DNA of 64,000 nt from Candidatus Ornithobacterium hominis (GCF_951229915.1 NZ_OX579588.1:496001-560000), one strand, 5' to 3'; shown: positions 7,619-16,331, counted from the stretch's first letter. The notes: generated by a model from the sequence alone, not told the origin. Made by a program: numbers and translations.

Positions 7619-8683
7619 ATGAAGAAATTATTATTTTCTTTAGCCGTATTATCAGCGGTAGCGGTCACCGCCCAAGTAGGCATTAACACAGATGCTCCAG
7701 AGGCGACATTAGACATCAGAAAAAAAGACAACCAAAAAGGAGACCTGCGCATAGAAGGAGACTTGCGCATACAAGATGTTGAGGAAAAATCTATCCAATG
7801 GTTTTTAGTTTGGGATGAAAAAGATCAAAAGGTGAAGCGCACAAGCCTTTCAAGAGAGATTTCAAGGCTTAAATTGGAATTAGCAAATGAGGGTAAAATA
7901 AAGCACATCCGAGATAAGCAGCCAGCCAAAGCAGATGATATCATCAATAAAATCAAACAATGTGCACCAGAAAACATAATTTTTGATAAATTATTTGGTG
8001 TCGACGGCAAGCATGATTTTGTGTATTGTGCCATAACTGTAACTGGTACTAATTATAATAAAACATGGCTCAACCTCAACCTTGGTGCAGAATACGCCAA
8101 CATAAATAGCCCTAATTTTGATTTGGCCGTTAGTAAAACAGGCGAAGATGCCCTTGGAGATGATAGAACCCATGGTTCATTATACCAATGGCAGAGAGCG
8201 AGTGATGGGCATGAGCTTAGGAGGCAACCAATTACCCCAAACAAAGCCCAAAGTTGGACATACACAGGCAATTCAGCAGGGAAGTTTATTACTTCTAGCG
8301 ATGGTCATTGGGTGGAAAATAATCCTTCATCAGACCTTAACTTGTGGCAAGCAGGCAAAGTTAATAACCCTTGCCCGTTAGGTTACCATGTTCCGACTGT
8401 GCAGGAGTGGCAGGAATTTCATCAGGCTGTAACGGGTTACAGTTCTGAAGTTGCTGCTAATCAAATGTTTACACAGGCTAAGTTACCAAACCTTGCAATT
8501 GCTAGCTACCATCGCTATGACAATGGGACACTGCGAAAAAAAGATACTAACGGGTACTACTGGAGTAGCTCTGCTGACAACAATCAAGGCGCTCACTACA
8601 TGGGCTTCAACCGTAGCTACAGCGGTACGTACGACAAAGCCTTCCGAACTTACGGGTTCAGCGTGCGTTGTATTAAAGATTAA
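7619..8683 (+). CDS. Secreted FISUMP (Fib_succ_major) domain protein, possible diversified protein
   Basis: 354 residues. The signal peptide (MKKLLFSLAVLSAVAVTAQ) is followed by VGINTDAPEATLDI, an opening common to Bacteroidota surface proteins. A linker leads to a C-terminal FISUMP domain with NPCPLGYHVPTVQEWQEF, GYYWSSS and the end YGFSVRCIKD. FISUMP belongs to the C-type-lectin/formylglycine-enzyme fold used by variable proteins of diversity-generating retroelements. The last 40 codons are unlike the rest of the window: many end in C (GAC, AAC, GGC, CAC, TAC, TTC, AGC) and GC is raised. An 8-9 bp hairpin starts 8 bases after the stop. No reverse transcriptase is in the window. A secreted adhesin or binding protein is inferred. 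Confidence 0.8.
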   Translation: MKKLLFSLAVLSAVAVTAQVGINTDAPEATLDIRKKDNQKGDLRIEGDLRIQDVEEKSIQWFLVWDEKDQKVKRTSLSREISRLKLELANEGKIKHIRDKQPAKADDIINKIKQCAPENIIFDKLFGVDGKHDFVYCAITVTGTNYNKTWLNLNLGAEYANINSPNFDLAVSKTGEDALGDDRTHGSLYQWQRASDGHELRRQPITPNKAQSWTYTGNSAGKFITSSDGHWVENNPSSDLNLWQAGKVNNPCPLGYHVPTVQEWQEFHQAVTGYSSEVAANQMFTQAKLPNLAIASYHRYDNGTLRKKDTNGYYWSSSADNNQGAHYMGFNRSYSGTYDKAFRTYGFSVRCIKD

Positions 8684-8690
8684 AGCTTTT

Positions 8691-8720
8691 TAGCCCTCCG
8701 TAAGGAGGGCTATTTTTTTT
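8691..8720 (+). terminator. Strong terminator hairpin after FISUMP gene
   Basis: TAGCCCTCC (8691-8699) and GGAGGGCTA (8704-8712) form nine base pairs around a GTAA tetraloop, followed by eight T. It is a good intrinsic terminator. The stem/tetraloop position next to the possible variable region is also the geometry of hairpins described 3' of DGR variable repeats. Confidence 0.85.
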
Positions 8721-8840
8721 ATAGCTTTTTTTAGTTTAATGCTTTTTATTTCATTAAAAATTTTTATTAAGAAATTAAGGCTACAAAAAGTCTTGGTGAA
8801 AAATTAAACGTTTAGAAAACTTCATTTATAGCTGTAGAGA

Positions 8841-8872
8841 TTGGTGAATTTCGAGGTATAGTTTTATATTTG
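8841..8872 (+). promoter_or_regulatory. Promoter TTG-N21-TATATTTG
   Basis: TTG at 8841-8843 and TATATTTG at 8865-8872, giving a leader of about 10 bases before the ATG at 8887. Confidence 0.6.
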
Positions 8873-8886
8873 TAAAAATTAAACGT

Positions 8887-9453
8887 ATGCACAAAAACAT
8901 AAAAATTACTTTAGCTACTCTGCTGGTGGTTGGCGCAGGATATTTGTTTTCTGAGAGAGAGTATGGCTGGGGTGTGTTGGTGAGTTTATTGGCGGTATTC
9001 CCGGTGATCTTCTACTTTAGAAATGAATATATTCTGTTGGCTTTTTGGCAAATGAGAAAGCAAAATTTACCAGCAGCCAGAGAATGGCTAAGTAAAATTA
9101 CGAATCCTGATAAGCAATTGGTAAAAAAACAAATGGGCTATTACCATTTCATGAATGGCATTACATTAGGGCAAGATCATCTGAGAGAATCCGTAAATCA
9201 TATGAAAAAAGCTTTAGACTACGGGCTTTCTTTTGCGCATGACCGAGCGATGGCAAAATTGAACTTGGCAGCAGGAGCAATGTCTGGAGGACGAAAAAAT
9301 GAAGCGAAGAAGTGGTTGGCTGAAGCAAAAAGCGAGGATAAACAAAATATGTTGACCGAGCATATCAATATGATGGAAGAGCAGCTAAAGCGCATGAATG
9401 TAGGTCGCAATATGCACAACCCGAATATGCGCCGAAAAGGTAAATTTTTCTAA
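8887..9453 (+). CDS. Hypothetical two-helix membrane protein with TPR-like region
   Basis: 188 residues. The first 45 residues hold two hydrophobic segments (ITLATLLVVGAGYLF and GVLVSLLAVFPVIFYF) separated by a short charged loop. The rest is soluble and helical, with TPR-like spacing (RKQNLPAAREWLSKI, HLRESVNHMKKALDYGL, GRKNEAKKWLAEAKSED). The basic tail ends MRRKGKFF. I do not recognise a named family; similar small membrane-anchored helical-repeat proteins occur in Flavobacteriia. It is probably a single-gene unit with its own promoter 15 bases upstream. The function is unknown; a protein-interaction role is only suggested by the repeats. Confidence 0.75.
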   Translation: MHKNIKITLATLLVVGAGYLFSEREYGWGVLVSLLAVFPVIFYFRNEYILLAFWQMRKQNLPAAREWLSKITNPDKQLVKKQMGYYHFMNGITLGQDHLRESVNHMKKALDYGLSFAHDRAMAKLNLAAGAMSGGRKNEAKKWLAEAKSEDKQNMLTEHINMMEEQLKRMNVGRNMHNPNMRRKGKFF

Positions 9454-9472
9454 AAAATTTTTAAAGGCTTGG
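9451..9472. repeat. AAGSCTT palindromic element
   Basis: Core AAGGCTT at 9464-9470, directly after the stop codon; left arm intact, right arm degenerate. Confidence 0.55.
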
Positions 9473-9570
9473 GTGAAAATTAAAACTTCATTACATCTCT
9501 ACCAATCATGGTTTTATGGGAATGGATTATTAAAAGTAGAGGCTGGAATCCAAACGTCTTCTACAAATAA

Positions 9571-9616
9571 TTTTTTAAGGCTTTAAAAAAATGCATTAAA
9601 AAAAATTAAAAGCCTT
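9571..9616. repeat. Two AAGSCTT elements in opposite orientation
   Basis: AAGGCTT at 9577-9583 with full arms and AAGCCTT at 9610-9616 with weaker arms, 26 bases apart. They lie in the 230-base gap between convergent genes, where nothing else is seen. Confidence 0.65.
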
Positions 9617-9683
9617 ATCAAATTTATGAAAAATTTTAATTAAGATTTAAATAACTAAAAAAGAATGAAAATTTCACTTAAAG

Positions 9684-10310
9684 TTATAGATAATCAACAA
9701 CCCATACGAGATAGTACTCTTTTATTTTTTTAAATTTAGCAAGATATTTTTTACTCTTTTTTTTGTCAGAAATCCAGCAAAATAAAGTTTCATCTTTGAT
9801 GTCAAAGCGTTCGACCCAATAATGATGTAAAAAATTCCATAAATTTCCACCATTAATTTTATAAAGCCCTTCTTTTACCCCCCATACAACGTGCAGGTAA
9901 TCTGTAAGTTGGTGATTTCTAGGCATCCAAGCGTTTTCATCTTTGCGAATGAATTTTTTTTCAATATTTAGAATTTTTTTATCACGTTTTTTTTCAATAT
10001 CAATCCCGATAGGAAAGTGGCTAAGCCCTACCGATACCAAATCATAAGAATGAGTGATGGAAATGTGCCGCTCGCTAGGCAGGTAAGGTTTTCCGTTTGG
10101 AGTGTAGTGAACATCATAGTCAGCATTTAGTTGTTTTAGGCAAGCCCGAATTCCCAAATATTCTTTGGCTTGTTTGGGGGGTAAGCTCCTATATTTCGCT
10201 AGTCTAGGCGGGGTTAGATTCACAAAATTTTCTAAGGCTTCAGTATTTTCTGAAATCTCCCAAGTAATGATTTCGGTGAATTCTTCTTTGATTTGATGGA
10301 TGATAGGCAT
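9684..10310 (-). CDS. 4'-phosphopantetheinyl transferase (Sfp/HetI type)
   Basis: 208 residues. The two family signatures are present: IGIDIEKKR (Mg ligands Asp104 and Glu106) and WGVKEGLYK (Glu147, Lys151). Upstream PNGKPYLPSERHISITHS is the CoA-binding part. These enzymes load the phosphopantetheine arm of CoA onto acyl or peptidyl carrier proteins. The window has acpP at 23012 as a possible substrate. No polyketide or NRPS genes are nearby, so it could be the housekeeping carrier-protein activator or serve a pathway elsewhere. It is divergent from ahcY; codon use is ordinary. Confidence 0.88.
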   Translation of the reverse strand: MPIIHQIKEEFTEIITWEISENTEALENFVNLTPPRLAKYRSLPPKQAKEYLGIRACLKQLNADYDVHYTPNGKPYLPSERHISITHSYDLVSVGLSHFPIGIDIEKKRDKKILNIEKKFIRKDENAWMPRNHQLTDYLHVVWGVKEGLYKINGGNLWNFLHHYWVERFDIKDETLFCWISDKKKSKKYLAKFKKIKEYYLVWVVDYL

Positions 10311-10333
10311 AAAGGTATCTGCGTTACTTTATG

Positions 10334-10341
10334 TATATTTG
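10334..10341 (+). promoter_or_regulatory. -7 box (TATATTTG) of ahcY
   Basis: Exact TAnnTTTG, 38 bases before the ahcY ATG; no well-placed -33 TTTG is visible. Confidence 0.45.
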
Positions 10342-10379
10342 TGTGAAATAAAATATAAAAATAAAGAATTTAATTAAAT

Positions 10380-11693
10380 ATGAATGCAAAAACTGATTTT
10401 GTTCCGTATAAAGTAAAGAATATTGAATTAGCTGATTTTGGAAGAAAAGAAATTAAATTGGCAGAAGCAGAAATGCCAGGTTTGATGGCTCTGAGAGAAG
10501 AATTTGGCAAGAAAAAACCTTTGAAAGGCGCCCGAATTGCTGGGTGTCTGCATATGACAATACAGACGGCAGTGCTTATTGAAACCTTGGTAACTTTGGG
10601 GGCAGAAGTGGCATGGTCTTCTTGTAATATTTACTCCACACAAGATCATGCAGCAGCAGCAATTGCCGCTGCAGGGATTCCTGTATATGCATGGAAGGGT
10701 ATGACAGAGGAAGAGTTTAATTGGTGCATTGAGCAAACACTTTTCTTTGGAGAAGAGCGTAAACCATTGAATTTAATTTTGGATGACGGAGGGGATTTGA
10801 CTAATATGGTTTTAGACCAATTTCCAGAATTGGTAGAAGGGGTAAAAGGACTCTCTGAGGAAACAACCACTGGAGTTCATCGTTTGTATGAAAGAATGAA
10901 AAAGGGGACATTACTTATGCCTGCCATCAACGTGAATGATAGTGTAACGAAGTCTAAGTTTGATAATAAATATGGGTGTAGAGAATCTGCCGTAGATGCT
11001 ATCCGAAGAGCAACAGACGTGATGTTGGCAGGGAAAGTAGTAGTGGTAGCAGGCTACGGTGATGTGGGAAAAGGAACGGCAGCTTCTTTGCGTGGAGCAG
11101 GAGCGAGAGTTTTAGTGACTGAAATAGACCCGATATGTGCATTACAAGCTGCAATGGATGGCTACGAAGTGAAAAAAATGGATGATGCGGTGAAAGAAGC
11201 AGATTTGTTGATAACTGCAACAGGGAATAAGGATATCATTAAAGATAGACACTTCAAAGCGATGAAGGACAAAGCTATTGTCGGGAATATTGGTCATTTT
11301 GATAATGAAATTGATATGACTTGGCTAAATAAAAATTATGGGGAAACCAGAGATGAAATTAAACCACAAGTCGATTTATATAACATTGATGGTAAAGAAG
11401 TTATCATACTCTCGCAAGGACGATTGATGAATTTAGGCAATGCAACGGGGCATCCATCTTTTGTAATGTCTAATTCTTTCACCAATCAAACATTAGCTCA
11501 GATTGAACTTTGGACGAATTCTGACCAATATGAAAATCAAGTTTATGTATTGCCTAAGCATCTGGATGAAAAGGTAGCTAGATTACATTTAGCTAAAGTT
11601 GGCGTAGAATTAGATGAATTGACTCCAGAACAGGCTGAATATATAGATGTGCCAATAGAAGGCCCATATAAATCAGATTTATATCGATATTAA
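10380..11693 (+). CDS. ahcY: Adenosylhomocysteinase
   Basis: 437 residues, the usual length. It reversibly cleaves S-adenosylhomocysteine to adenosine and homocysteine, relieving product inhibition of methyltransferases. Visible signatures are SSCNIYSTQDHAAAAIA, the NAD-binding GYGDVGKGTAASLRGAGARV, NIGHFDNEID and a C-terminal LDEKVARLHL...YKSDLYRY that completes the neighbouring subunit's NAD site in the tetramer. It is cytosolic. It stands alone, with its own -7 box 38 bases upstream. No S-adenosylmethionine or SAH riboswitch is recognisable in the 69-base leader region. Confidence 0.97.
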   Translation: MNAKTDFVPYKVKNIELADFGRKEIKLAEAEMPGLMALREEFGKKKPLKGARIAGCLHMTIQTAVLIETLVTLGAEVAWSSCNIYSTQDHAAAAIAAAGIPVYAWKGMTEEEFNWCIEQTLFFGEERKPLNLILDDGGDLTNMVLDQFPELVEGVKGLSEETTTGVHRLYERMKKGTLLMPAINVNDSVTKSKFDNKYGCRESAVDAIRRATDVMLAGKVVVVAGYGDVGKGTAASLRGAGARVLVTEIDPICALQAAMDGYEVKKMDDAVKEADLLITATGNKDIIKDRHFKAMKDKAIVGNIGHFDNEIDMTWLNKNYGETRDEIKPQVDLYNIDGKEVIILSQGRLMNLGNATGHPSFVMSNSFTNQTLAQIELWTNSDQYENQVYVLPKHLDEKVARLHLAKVGVELDELTPEQAEYIDVPIEGPYKSDLYRY

Positions 11694-11761
11694 TTTAATT
11701 TAGATTAAAAACAGATTAAGCAATAATGATTAAATACAGCTTTTACCCAAAATCATTTTTT

Positions 11762-11769
11762 TATTTTTG
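11762..11769 (+). promoter_or_regulatory. -7 box (TATTTTTG) of sdhCAB
   Basis: TAnnTTTG match 35 bases before the sdhC ATG, the only one in the 111-base gap after ahcY. Confidence 0.4.
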
Positions 11770-11804
11770 TTACCATAATTTAAAAGTTAAAAATTTAAAG
11801 ACTA

Positions 11805-12488
11805 ATGGCTCAGGGATTATTTAACTCATCTATCGGAAGAAAATTTGCAATGGCATTGTCTGCTTTTTTCTTGATTACGTTTTTGATTGTTCATTTACTG
11901 GTAAATTTTTTATCTGTGATTTCACCCAGTGCATATAATGAGGCATCTCATTTTATGGGAACCAATCCACTCGTTCAGTTTTTATTTCAGCCTATATTAA
12001 TTGCGGGTGTTGTTTTTCACTTTGTATTGGGTTTTGTTCTAGAAATAAAAAATAAAAAAGCACGAGGCCCTGTAGGATATGTGAAGAGTAATTCTTCTCA
12101 GAATTCTACTTGGGTTTCTAGAAATATGGTAGTTACAGGAGCTATGATTTTGATTTTTTTAGGTTTACACTTCGCGGATTTTTGGTTGCCAGAAATTAAT
12201 ACCAAGTACATACAAGGAGATATGACAGGGCTTTTGCCAGGAGGGGATTTAAGATATTATGAGGAATTACAGCATAAATTTGCATCTTCTTGGCGTGTTG
12301 CTTTTTATGTCATAGCCTTTATCCTTTTAGGATTACATTTAGCGCACGGTTTTCAGTCAGCTTTTCAGTCGGTGGGGGCGAATCATAGAAGATACACACC
12401 AGTTATCAAAGCTTTTGGTAAATTCTACGCCATTATTATTCCTTTAGGATTTATTTTTATAGCAATTTATCATTTTCTAAATCAATAA
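11805..12488 (+). CDS. sdhC: Succinate dehydrogenase cytochrome b subunit
   Basis: 227 residues with five predicted membrane helices (starting near residues 15, 60, 105, 160 and 205). It is the single-polypeptide cytochrome b558-type anchor found in Bacteroidota and Bacillus. Candidate heme-ligand histidines sit in LIVHLLVNF, VVFHFVLGF, LGLHFADFW and LGLHLAHGF. It anchors SdhA/SdhB to the inner membrane and passes electrons to menaquinone. It is first in the sdhCAB operon; sdhA begins 10 bases after its stop. Confidence 0.94.
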   Translation: MAQGLFNSSIGRKFAMALSAFFLITFLIVHLLVNFLSVISPSAYNEASHFMGTNPLVQFLFQPILIAGVVFHFVLGFVLEIKNKKARGPVGYVKSNSSQNSTWVSRNMVVTGAMILIFLGLHFADFWLPEINTKYIQGDMTGLLPGGDLRYYEELQHKFASSWRVAFYVIAFILLGLHLAHGFQSAFQSVGANHRRYTPVIKAFGKFYAIIIPLGFIFIAIYHFLNQ

Positions 12489-12498
12489 GCAGTAGCAT

Positions 12499-14514
12499 AT
12501 GTCAGAATTATTAAACGCAAAAATTCCACAAGGCGATATTGCTGAAAAGTGGAGAAATCATAAAGCAAATATCAGATTAGTTGCACCTAACAATAGAGAT
12601 CGTATCGATATCATTGTTGTAGGGACTGGTTTAGCTGGAGGTTCTGCTGCTGCCACTTTAGCAGAATTAGGCTATAATGTAAAAGCATTTTGTTACCAAG
12701 ATTCACCTAGGCGAGCACACTCAATTGCAGCCCAAGGAGGAATTAATGCTGCAAAAAATTATAAAGGAGATAATGACTCCATTTATCGCTTATTTTATGA
12801 TACGGTAAAAGGAGGAGACTACCGAGGGAGAGAAGCTAATGTTTATCGTTTAGCAGAGGAATCTGTTAATATTATAGACCAATGTGTCATGCAAGGAGTT
12901 CCATTTGCCCGAGAGTATGGAGGATTGTTAGACAACCGTTCATTTGGAGGCGTTCAGGTAAAGCGAACCTTCTATGCTAAAGGGCAAACAGGGCAACAAC
13001 TTTTATTGGGTGCTTATTCGGCAATGAACCGTCAAATTAATTTAGGGCGTATTAAGATGTATAATCGCCATGAGATGCTAGATCTTGTGATTGTAGATGG
13101 CAAAGCAAGAGGAATTATTGCTAGAAATTTAGTAACTGGCGAGATTGAAAGGCATTCAGCTCATGCCGTGGTGATTGCATCTGGTGGGTATGGAAATGTT
13201 TATTTCTTATCGACCAATGCGATGGGTTCTAATGCGACTGCTTGTTGGAAAATTCATAAGAAAGGTGCTTTGTTTGCAAATCCTTGCTACGTGCAAATTC
13301 ACCCAACTTGTATTCCAGTACACGGAACTAATCAATCTAAATTAACGCTGATGTCTGAATCTTTGAGAAACTCAGGAAGAATTTGGGTTCCAAAGAAAAA
13401 AGAAGATGCTGAAGCAATTCGTGAAAAAAGAAAAAAACCAGTAGATATTGCAGAAGAAGACAGGGATTACTATTTAGAAAGAAGATATCCATCATTTGGC
13501 AACTTAGTACCGAGAGACGTAGCTTCTCGTGCGGCAAAAGAACGATGTGATGCTGGTTTTGGTATAGAGAATAACGATACCAATGAAGGCGTTTTCTTAG
13601 ATTTCTCGACAGAGATTCAAAAGAAAGGAAAAGAAGTAGCTTACTCACTAGGAAACCATAATCCATCACAAGAAGAAATCACCAAATTAGGTAAAAAATG
13701 GATAGAAGAAAAGTATGGGAACCTTTTCCAAATGTATGAAAAAATTACAGCGGAAAATCCATACGAAACACCGATGAAAATTTATCCAGCGGTACACTAT
13801 ACCATGGGGGGCATTTGGGTAGATTATAACTTAATGAGCACAATACAAGGCTGCTATGTGGCGGGAGAGGCAAACTTCTCAGACCATGGAGCCAATAGAC
13901 TTGGAGCTTCAGCTTTGATGCAAGGTTTAGCTGATGGTTATTTTGTGTTACCTTATACAATGGCAGATTATTTAGCTGATGACATTAGAACAGGACCAAT
14001 CTCAACAGATTTACCAGAATTTGAGCAAGCTGAAAAAGAAGTGGTAGAGAGCATCAACTATTTTATTAATAATAACGGAACTAAATCTGTTGACCATTTC
14101 CACAAGAAATTAGGACAAATCATGTGGAACAAAGTTGGAATGGCCAGAAATGCTCAAGGATTGCAAGAAGCCATCAAAGAAATTGCGGAGCTGAGAGAAG
14201 AATACTATAAAGACGTTTATGTTCCAGGTACAGCAGATGAACTTAACCCTGAGCTAGAGAAAGCACTTCGTGTAGCAGACTTTATGGAATTAGGACAACT
14301 GATGGCAATGGACGCTCTAAATAGAAATGAAAGTGCAGGAGGGCATTTCCGCCAAGAATATCAAACCGAAGACGGTGAAGCTAAGCGAGATGATGAAAAC
14401 TACACCTATGTTGCTGCTTGGCAGTACCATGGGGCAGATATTAATACCGAAGAATTGCATAAAGAGCATTTAGAGTTTAACTATATTGAATTGAAACAAC
14501 GTTCATATAAATAA
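12499..14514 (+). CDS. sdhA: Succinate dehydrogenase / fumarate reductase flavoprotein subunit
   Basis: 671 residues. The FAD-binding Rossmann motif VVGTGLAGGSAAATLAELG is near residue 35. RRAHSIAAQGGINAA carries the His for covalent FAD. Substrate-site elements VQIHPTCIP, HYTMGGIWVD and GANRLGASALMQG follow. The capping and C-terminal helical domain ends in ELKQRSYK. The length suits the Bacteroidota/B. subtilis type. It oxidises succinate to fumarate, linking sucC's product to the respiratory chain. Tight spacing (10 and 9 bases) to sdhC and sdhB shows one operon. Confidence 0.97.
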   Translation: MSELLNAKIPQGDIAEKWRNHKANIRLVAPNNRDRIDIIVVGTGLAGGSAAATLAELGYNVKAFCYQDSPRRAHSIAAQGGINAAKNYKGDNDSIYRLFYDTVKGGDYRGREANVYRLAEESVNIIDQCVMQGVPFAREYGGLLDNRSFGGVQVKRTFYAKGQTGQQLLLGAYSAMNRQINLGRIKMYNRHEMLDLVIVDGKARGIIARNLVTGEIERHSAHAVVIASGGYGNVYFLSTNAMGSNATACWKIHKKGALFANPCYVQIHPTCIPVHGTNQSKLTLMSESLRNSGRIWVPKKKEDAEAIREKRKKPVDIAEEDRDYYLERRYPSFGNLVPRDVASRAAKERCDAGFGIENNDTNEGVFLDFSTEIQKKGKEVAYSLGNHNPSQEEITKLGKKWIEEKYGNLFQMYEKITAENPYETPMKIYPAVHYTMGGIWVDYNLMSTIQGCYVAGEANFSDHGANRLGASALMQGLADGYFVLPYTMADYLADDIRTGPISTDLPEFEQAEKEVVESINYFINNNGTKSVDHFHKKLGQIMWNKVGMARNAQGLQEAIKEIAELREEYYKDVYVPGTADELNPELEKALRVADFMELGQLMAMDALNRNESAGGHFRQEYQTEDGEAKRDDENYTYVAAWQYHGADINTEELHKEHLEFNYIELKQRSYK

Positions 14515-14523
14515 GAAACTATA

Positions 14524-15306
14524 ATGGCAGATAAAAATATAAATATCACACTTAAAATTTGGCGTCAAAAAAACGCACAAAGCAAAGGTAAAATAGAAAC
14601 ATATAAGCTAAATAATGTTTCCCAAGCAAGCTCTTTTCTAGAAATGATGGATCAGCTCAACGAGCAGCTGATAGAAGAAAGAAAAGAACCTGTTGCTTTT
14701 GACCACGATTGTAGAGAAGGTATTTGTGGAACGTGTTCACTTTACATCAATGGTAGACCTCATGGTCCCGATAACGCCATTACCACTTGCCAATTGCACA
14801 TGCGCAGCTTTAATGATGGAGACACCATTTATATAGAACCTTGGCGTTCAGTAGCTTTTCCTGTGATAAAGGATTTGATTGTTGATCGATCGGCTTTTGA
14901 AAGAATTCAGCAAGCAGGGGGCTATATTTCTGTGGATACAACAGGAAACGCTGTAGATGCAAATGCTTTACCCATCCCTAAATTTGATGCAGATCGCTCC
15001 TTTGATGCAGCCGCTTGTATAGGTTGTGGAGCCTGTGTAGCTGCTTGTAAAAATGGTTCAGCTATGCTTTTTGTAGGAGCAAAGGTTTCTCAATTTGCAT
15101 TGCTACCGCAAGGTAAAGTAGAGGCCGCAAGACGTGTGCAAAATATGGTGAAACAAATGGACTTGGAAGGATTTGGAAACTGTACCAACACGGAAGCTTG
15201 CGAAGCAGAGTGCCCGAAAGAAATTTCACTTGAAAATATCGCACGTATGAACCGTGAATATTTAAGCGCAAAAGTTTGCAGCGAAAGTGGAGTCAATGCC
15301 AAATAA
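14524..15306 (+). CDS. sdhB: Succinate dehydrogenase iron-sulfur subunit
   Basis: 260 residues. The N-terminal ferredoxin domain has CREGICGTC plus a distal Cys in ITTCQLHM for the 2Fe-2S cluster. The C-terminal domain has CIGCGACVAAC and CTNTEACEAECP for the other two clusters. It carries electrons from the SdhA flavin to the cytochrome b subunit. It is last in sdhCAB; a terminator shared with convergent rnpA follows 18 bases after the stop. Confidence 0.97.
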   Translation: MADKNINITLKIWRQKNAQSKGKIETYKLNNVSQASSFLEMMDQLNEQLIEERKEPVAFDHDCREGICGTCSLYINGRPHGPDNAITTCQLHMRSFNDGDTIYIEPWRSVAFPVIKDLIVDRSAFERIQQAGGYISVDTTGNAVDANALPIPKFDADRSFDAAACIGCGACVAACKNGSAMLFVGAKVSQFALLPQGKVEAARRVQNMVKQMDLEGFGNCTNTEACEAECPKEISLENIARMNREYLSAKVCSESGVNAK

Positions 15307-15307
15307 A

Positions 15308-15329
15308 TTTTTTAAGCCTTAGAAAAAAA
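15308..15329. repeat. AAGSCTT palindromic element
   Basis: Core AAGCCTT at 15314-15320, two bases after the sdhB stop; its right A-arm merges into the terminator stem. Confidence 0.7.
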
Positions 15330-15359
15330 GCCCTTTTTGTTTTCAAGAAAGGGCTTTTT
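15325..15359. terminator. Bidirectional terminator between sdhB and rnpA
   Basis: AAAAAGCCCTTT (15325-15336) pairs perfectly with AAAGGGCTTTTT (15348-15359), loop 11. T-runs are present on both strands. The stem overlaps the last codons and stop of rnpA. Confidence 0.85.
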
Positions 15360-15753
15360 CATTGATTTTTTCGAGTAAATGAATGATACTTTTTTCCACC
15401 ATTATATAATCAGAATAAGAGCAAGATTTGTAAATGAAAATAATAATAAAATTCCCCTTTAATTTTCTTTTGTTTAAGCGAAAAGCCTCTCGCATTCTCC
15501 TTTTGATTTTATTTCTATCAACAGCTTTTTTAAAATGTCTTTTGGGTACAGCAAAAGCCACTTCACTATGGCTAGACACCTGAAAATCAGCAAAACAAGG
15601 CATTTCTAAACTTAAATAAATTGCTTGTATGGGGTGAGATTTTAGGGACTTTCCTTCGGAAAACAGAAAATCAAAACGTTTTTTGTGAATTAGTTTTTCT
15701 TTTTTAGGAAATTTATGTTTCAATTTTAAATCAAAATTTATGAGGGAAAACAA
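15343..15753 (-). CDS. rnpA: Ribonuclease P protein component
   Basis: 136 residues. The FPKKEKLIHKKRFDFLFSEG start and the RNR signature KRHFKKAVDRNKIKRRMREAFR identify RnpA, which binds RNase P RNA and assists 5' maturation of tRNAs. It is slightly longer than many RnpA because of 13 extra N-terminal residues (MFSLINFDLKLKH); no other in-frame ATG is available before the conserved part. rpmH is not adjacent, unlike in many bacteria. Its last codons lie in the shared terminator. It converges on sdhB and is divergent from the bacilliredoxin gene. Confidence 0.93.
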   Translation of the reverse strand: MFSLINFDLKLKHKFPKKEKLIHKKRFDFLFSEGKSLKSHPIQAIYLSLEMPCFADFQVSSHSEVAFAVPKRHFKKAVDRNKIKRRMREAFRLNKRKLKGNFIIIFIYKSCSYSDYIMVEKSIIHLLEKINEKALS

Positions 15754-15832
15754 AGTTCAATATTACAAAATCTAATTTAAATGAGTTGAAAATTCGGTAA
15801 AATAAACTTTAAAATAGATTTAAATCTTGATA

Positions 15833-15853
15833 TTTTTTTAAGCCTTAAAAAAA
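15833..15853. repeat. AAGSCTT palindromic element
   Basis: Core AAGCCTT at 15840-15846 with both arms, between the divergent rnpA and bacilliredoxin starts. Confidence 0.7.
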
Positions 15854-15883
15854 TTAAGTCAAAAACTTGATTAAAAACTTTTG

Positions 15884-15891
15884 TACCTTTG
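15884..15891 (+). promoter_or_regulatory. -7 box (TACCTTTG) of the bacilliredoxin gene
   Basis: TAnnTTTG match 29 bases before the ATG at 15921. Confidence 0.45.
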
Positions 15892-15920
15892 TTGCTTCAA
15901 AATTAAATTAAATTAAAAAT

Positions 15921-16331
15921 ATGTACCCAGAAGAAATTGTAAATCCAATGAAAGCTGAATTAACTCAGAATGGTTTTGAGGATTTAGATTCGATAGAAAA
16001 AGTTCAAGAATTCTTAAAAAAAGAAGGTACTTCACTTGTCGTCGTAAATAGTGTTTGTGGTTGTGCAGCGGGAGGAGCTCGCCCTGGTGTGGTTTTGTCT
16101 TTGGCAAATGAAAAGTCTCCCCAAAACTTGGGAACCGTCTTTGCTGGATTTGATATTGAAGCGACAAAAGTGGCGCGTGAGGCAATGTTGCCTTTCCCTC
16201 CAAGCTCGCCCTCTGTTGCTTTATTCAAAGATGGAGAGCTAGTGCATATGCTAGAGCGTCACCATATTGAGGGGCATTCACCACAAATGATTGCAGAGAA
16301 TTTAAAGCAAGCATACAACGAATTTTGTTAA
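15921..16331 (+). CDS. BrxA/BrxB-family bacilliredoxin
   Basis: 136 residues, normal for the family (YphP/YqiW). The thioredoxin-like fold carries the redox motif CGC at residues 46-48 (NSVCGCAAGGARPG), followed by FAGFDIEATKVARE and PFPPSSPSVALF. In Firmicutes these proteins remove bacillithiol from mixed disulfides; Bacteroidota also carry the family and several make bacillithiol. Thus it probably protects protein thiols under oxidative stress. asd starts 24 bases downstream, across one AAGSCTT element, so the two may be co-transcribed unless the element interrupts. Confidence 0.92.
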   Translation: MYPEEIVNPMKAELTQNGFEDLDSIEKVQEFLKKEGTSLVVVNSVCGCAAGGARPGVVLSLANEKSPQNLGTVFAGFDIEATKVAREAMLPFPPSSPSVALFKDGELVHMLERHHIEGHSPQMIAENLKQAYNEFC

